From Fusobacterium varium (GTDB taxonomy: Bacteria; Fusobacteriota; Fusobacteriia; Fusobacteriales; Fusobacteriaceae), in contig JADYUE010000008.1 of the NCBI GenBank assembly GCA_021531615.1, positions 1-64,000 of the forward strand: 64,000 bases of DNA, given 5' to 3'. The notes under the pieces were generated by a model that was not told the DNA's origin, ran no database searches, and saw only the letters and a list, made by a program, of their open reading frames with translations. The translations under genes were made by a program, and so were the position numbers. Numbering within the stretch: position 1 is the first letter of the stretch; each line of letters starts with the position of its first letter. This document shows, piece after piece, positions 61,160 through 64,000 of the stretch.

Positions 61160-61972
61160 TTACTTTATTTTTTTAAATGATGGTTGCATCTTATCAAAGG
61201 AAGATATATATTTTACACCTATGCTTTCTAAAAAGTCATATACTCTATCAAAATCCATAGTCATATAATCTTTTATATGAGAATCTGATCCAATAGTTAA
61301 GATCTCTCCCCCTAATTCATAATATCTTTTTAAAATATCTGTACAAGGATAGAATCTATCCTCTCTATATCTATAACCTGAAGTATTAACTTCTATTCCT
61401 TTTCCCTTTTCTATTAATTTTTTTAAGATAACATCAATTATATCAAAATGTTTTTTATAATCTAAACCTCTAAATTTTTCTCCACCATATCTTGTAACAA
61501 AATCTATATGTCCATACACATTAAATTCATTGTATTTTTCAATATTTTGTAAAACATATTCAAAATATAGATTGTGTACCTCGTCCTTTGTTCTTCCAGC
61601 TTGAATCTCTCCAAATGCTAAATCCACTCTATCAATAGCATGGCTTGAGGCTATTACAAAATCAAAAGGGTATTTTTTTATAACACTTTCAAGATAATCT
61701 TTAGTGTGTGGTTGTACTCCTACTTCTACACCAAATTTAACATCTATATCTTTTTTATATTTTTCTCTTAACTCAAAAACTCTCTTTGCATATCTATCTA
61801 CATCTAAAATCCAGTTGTCAGTCATTCCCTCTATATCATACTCAAGATGATCTGTTAAAGCTATCTCTTCAAGACCTAATCTAATTCCCTCTTTAACTAT
61901 CTCTTCTATATTTTGTGTCGAATCTCCTGAAAACTCACTATGCAGATGATAGTCACTTATTATTTTATTCAA
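61160..61972 (-). CDS. PHP-family histidinol-phosphatase-like hydrolase
   Basis: A 270-residue metal-dependent phosphoesterase. The PHP metal ligands lie in SDYHLHSEFSGD (HxH), EEIALTDHLEYD, FGVEVGVQPHTKDY, IASSHAIDRVDL, VYGHIDFVTRYGG and LTIGSDSHIKD. Length fits HisK/HolPase-like proteins (260-270). Without other his genes nearby the substrate could be another sugar or amino-alcohol phosphate. GGAGGAG site at the ATG. Confidence 0.88.
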   Translation of the reverse strand: MNKIISDYHLHSEFSGDSTQNIEEIVKEGIRLGLEEIALTDHLEYDIEGMTDNWILDVDRYAKRVFELREKYKKDIDVKFGVEVGVQPHTKDYLESVIKKYPFDFVIASSHAIDRVDLAFGEIQAGRTKDEVHNLYFEYVLQNIEKYNEFNVYGHIDFVTRYGGEKFRGLDYKKHFDIIDVILKKLIEKGKGIEVNTSGYRYREDRFYPCTDILKRYYELGGEILTIGSDSHIKDYMTMDFDRVYDFLESIGVKYISSFDKMQPSFKKIK

Positions 61973-62231
61973 AATCTTCTCCTCCTTAAAATATAAAATT
62001 TATTCTCATCTATATTGTATCATATTTTTTTAATTAATTACACTTTTCTTACATATATTTTTTTAGTTCCATATTCTATACAATTTAATATGATATGTAA
62101 TTTTTTCAAAATATCTTATTAATTTTTTTCTCTTTTAGAATTATTTAATCAAAAATAATATAAAAATTTTCTATGATTTATTGAAATAATTTTCAATAAT
62201 GTACATCATATAAATTATTAATCTTTCTCTA

Positions 62232-62279
62232 TTGACAAAGTGAAGAGTGTAGATTAATATTATATTGTAAACGATTACA
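62232..62279 (+). promoter_or_regulatory. Promoter with LacI-type operator
   Basis: TTGACA-17-TAATAT (62232-62260). The near-palindrome TGTAAACGATTACA (62266-62279) follows, a classic LacI/GalR-family operator overlapping the expected start. It implies autorepression of the regulator-rbsK operon. The upstream gap 61973-62231 is AT-rich and otherwise empty. Confidence 0.8.
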
Positions 62280-62304
62280 TAACAAAATAAAAATGGTGAT
62301 TTTT

Positions 62305-63264
62305 ATGAATATGAAGGATATTGCCAAAGAATTAGGAATATCAGTAGCCACTGTTTCTCGAGCTATTAACAATAGCGAAAATATAAATCCTGAAACTAAA
62401 AAAAAGGTTTTAGAGTTTGTAGAAAAAAGTGGATATACTCCAAATGCAATAGCTAGGAATTTATCAAAGATGGAGAGTAAAACAATTGCTCTTTTGATTC
62501 CAAATATTAGTAACCCATTTTTTGCCTCACTTGTAGAGGAGATATGTAAAGCTTTTTCTAAAACACAATTTCAGATTGCACTATATAACACCTCTGAAGA
62601 TTTAGAGCAAGAGAAAAAAGCTATAAAAAATATATTGGGAGAAAGAATTGCTGGAGTAATAGCTGTTTTAATCAAGGGGACATATGATAATAACCCTTTT
62701 GAATCATTGATAAATCACAATATTCCAGTTCTACTTTTAGATAGAGATACAACTTCATTTGAATTACCAGGAGTATTTTTAGATAACTTCAATGGAGCAT
62801 ACAAAGTTGTAAAAAAATTACTGGAGAAAGGGCATAGAAAAATTAGTATATTAACTGGAGATTTGAACTCGATTACTTCTCAAGAGAGATTAAGAGGGTA
62901 TATTAAAGCTCACGAAGATATGGAGATTCCTTATTCAAAAGAGGATATATATGAGGGAGATTTCTTAGTTGATAGTGGATACAGTTTAGGAAAAGAGATT
63001 TTAAAAACTTCATCTACTGCACTATTCTCATCAAATAACCTTATGTTATTAGGTTTCTTAAAAGCAACTAGAGAGATGAAAAAAGATATTGATCTTGCTT
63101 GTTTTGAGGAGTTAGATATTTTAGATATATTTGATATTGAGGTTTTAGCTTGTAAAATTCCATTAAATATAATGGGAGAAAAGGTATTTGAACTATTTTT
63201 TACTGATAAAAACAAGAGAAAAAAAATATATATAGAACCGATTTTAAAAGAGGGTGATGAATAA
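62305..63264 (+). CDS. LacI-family regulator, RbsR-like
   Basis: A 319-residue repressor. The N-terminal helix-turn-helix is MKDIAKELGISVATVSRAINNSENI with hinge helix TPNAIARNLSKM, then a periplasmic-binding-like ligand domain (TIALLIPNISNPFFASLVEEI). The C-terminal half looks slightly degenerate (a short core before LMLLGFLKATREM). Followed directly by rbsK, so ribose or ribose phosphate is the likely signal. ATG 62305 chosen; alternatives at 62293 and 62311 are in frame. Confidence 0.88.
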   Translation: MNMKDIAKELGISVATVSRAINNSENINPETKKKVLEFVEKSGYTPNAIARNLSKMESKTIALLIPNISNPFFASLVEEICKAFSKTQFQIALYNTSEDLEQEKKAIKNILGERIAGVIAVLIKGTYDNNPFESLINHNIPVLLLDRDTTSFELPGVFLDNFNGAYKVVKKLLEKGHRKISILTGDLNSITSQERLRGYIKAHEDMEIPYSKEDIYEGDFLVDSGYSLGKEILKTSSTALFSSNNLMLLGFLKATREMKKDIDLACFEELDILDIFDIEVLACKIPLNIMGEKVFELFFTDKNKRKKIYIEPILKEGDE

Positions 63265-63265
63265 G

Positions 63266-64000
63266 ATGAAAAAAGTAGTTGTAGTTGGAAGTATAAATAT
63301 GGATTTAGTCACTATGTGTCAGAGAGTACCAGAGGCTGGAGAAACTATTTTTGGAGATAAATTTTTTCAAGTTCCTGGAGGTAAGGGAGCAAATCAAGGA
63401 GTGGCTATTGGTAAGCTAGGAACAGAAGTTACTATGCTAGGAAAGGTTGGTAACGACTCTTTTGGAAATGATCTTATAAACTCTATGAAAAATAGTGGAG
63501 TTAATACTGAGTATATAGAGAGATCTGAAAGCTCTACTGGAATAGCTAAGATAATAGTTGAAGGAAATGGGCAAAATAGAATACTTGTTGTTTCTGGAGC
63601 TAATATGGATGTGGATAAAGATTACATTGATAGACATATAGATGTAATTAAAAATGCAGATATAGTTGTTACTCAATTGGAACTACCTTTATCAACAGTT
63701 GAATATGCTCTTGAAAAAGCAAAGGAGTTTGGAAAGATAACTATATTGAACCCTGCTCCAGCAGCTCCTTTAAGTGAAAAGATGATAAAGTCTAGTGATA
63801 TTATTATACCTAACGAAACTGAGTTAAGTATGATTACTAAAATGGCTACTGATACTGAAGAGGAGATAAAAGCAGCTTGTGAAAAACTTTTAGCTATGGG
63901 AGTTAAAGAACTTATTGTTACACTAGGGAGCAAAGGGTCACTACATGTAAATAGAGAAAAATCAGAGTTTCACAGTGCATATATAGTAAAAGCTGTGGAT
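63266..64000 (+). CDS. rbsK: Ribokinase (3' end beyond window)
   Basis: The first 245 residues of a PfkB-family kinase phosphorylating ribose to ribose-5-phosphate. Signatures: VVGSINMDLVTMCQRVPEAGET, FFQVPGGKGANQGVAIGKLG (PfkB signature 1), ILNPAPAAPL and PNETELSMIT, then VTLGSKGSL. The gene begins one base after the LacI stop codon with GGGTGATG as ribosome site. Truncated by the window edge. Confidence 0.95.
   Translation, partial: MKKVVVVGSINMDLVTMCQRVPEAGETIFGDKFFQVPGGKGANQGVAIGKLGTEVTMLGKVGNDSFGNDLINSMKNSGVNTEYIERSESSTGIAKIIVEGNGQNRILVVSGANMDVDKDYIDRHIDVIKNADIVVTQLELPLSTVEYALEKAKEFGKITILNPAPAAPLSEKMIKSSDIIIPNETELSMITKMATDTEEEIKAACEKLLAMGVKELIVTLGSKGSLHVNREKSEFHSAYIVKAVD

Overview
The window looks like a chromosome segment of a Fusobacterium-type bacterium. 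The DNA is very AT-rich with AT-biased codons. Genes have AGGAGG-type ribosome binding sites, and an outer-membrane barrel protein sits beside Firmicute-like metabolic genes. The genus is inferred from overall character, not from a marker gene.

Layout. 1-2250: half of a fold-back repeat, udk and a GltS-type symporter (minus). 2376-6734: an orphan VbhA-type antitoxin, an SPFH protein, a small membrane protein, a structured toxin-like mRNA plus a decayed copy, an unknown protein and a ROK regulator. 7200-11350: DUF368 protein, carbonic anhydrase and a panD-panC-transporter operon (minus). 11762-12544: a short sigma-70 factor. 12620-17974: a TPP riboswitch and thiC-thiS-[fold-back mobile element]-thiG-thiH-thiF-thiE. 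17979-18284: second toxin-like mRNA. 18680-28004: transporters, an RlpA-like protein, an amidohydrolase/DUF3100 cluster divergent from a Crp/Fnr regulator, a degenerate PP2C-like membrane protein and a MATE pump.

28028-44190 is a CRISPR island between core genes. It holds an unknown helical protein divergent from cas1, then cas1 and two tandem cas2 genes. An array of 8 repeats and 7 spacers follows, then a 1060-residue RecQ-like helicase. The effector operon is CARF/winged-helix protein, Cas6b-like protein, cas10, csm2-5 and cas6. A one-spacer second array ends the island, with duplicated leader and terminator. There is no csm6 or other visible HEPN nuclease, although Cas10 keeps GGDD. The three forward transcription units (adaptation, helicase, effector) share a distinctive promoter: two GTAATTTT-like boxes 19-20 bp apart, the second 21-22 bp before the -10. 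I infer one CARF-sensing activator controls all three and that the helicase belongs to the system. This is the strongest candidate here for an undescribed arrangement.

44311-64000 returns to housekeeping and accessory genes: ruvC, a probable sRNA, an acetyltransferase, a MurR-like regulator, alr, rsuA-like, a tyrosine recombinase, the third toxin-like mRNA and an autotransporter-type barrel. Then come a BI-1 protein, an FAD oxidoreductase, a peptide ABC locus broken by a deletion fusion, a second MATE pump, a META lipoprotein, a PHP phosphatase, and a LacI regulator with its operator followed by a truncated rbsK.

The second candidate for novelty is the toxin-like mRNA family (3762-4064, 17979-18284, 51161-51456). 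Each has a consensus promoter, a small 5' hairpin, a long stem ending at the Shine-Dalgarno sequence, a 29-35 residue one-helix peptide with a GG motif, and a terminator. In two of the three, the terminator loop is complementary to the 5' hairpin. This resembles hok/AapA-type toxin mRNAs in design, but I do not recognise the peptides.
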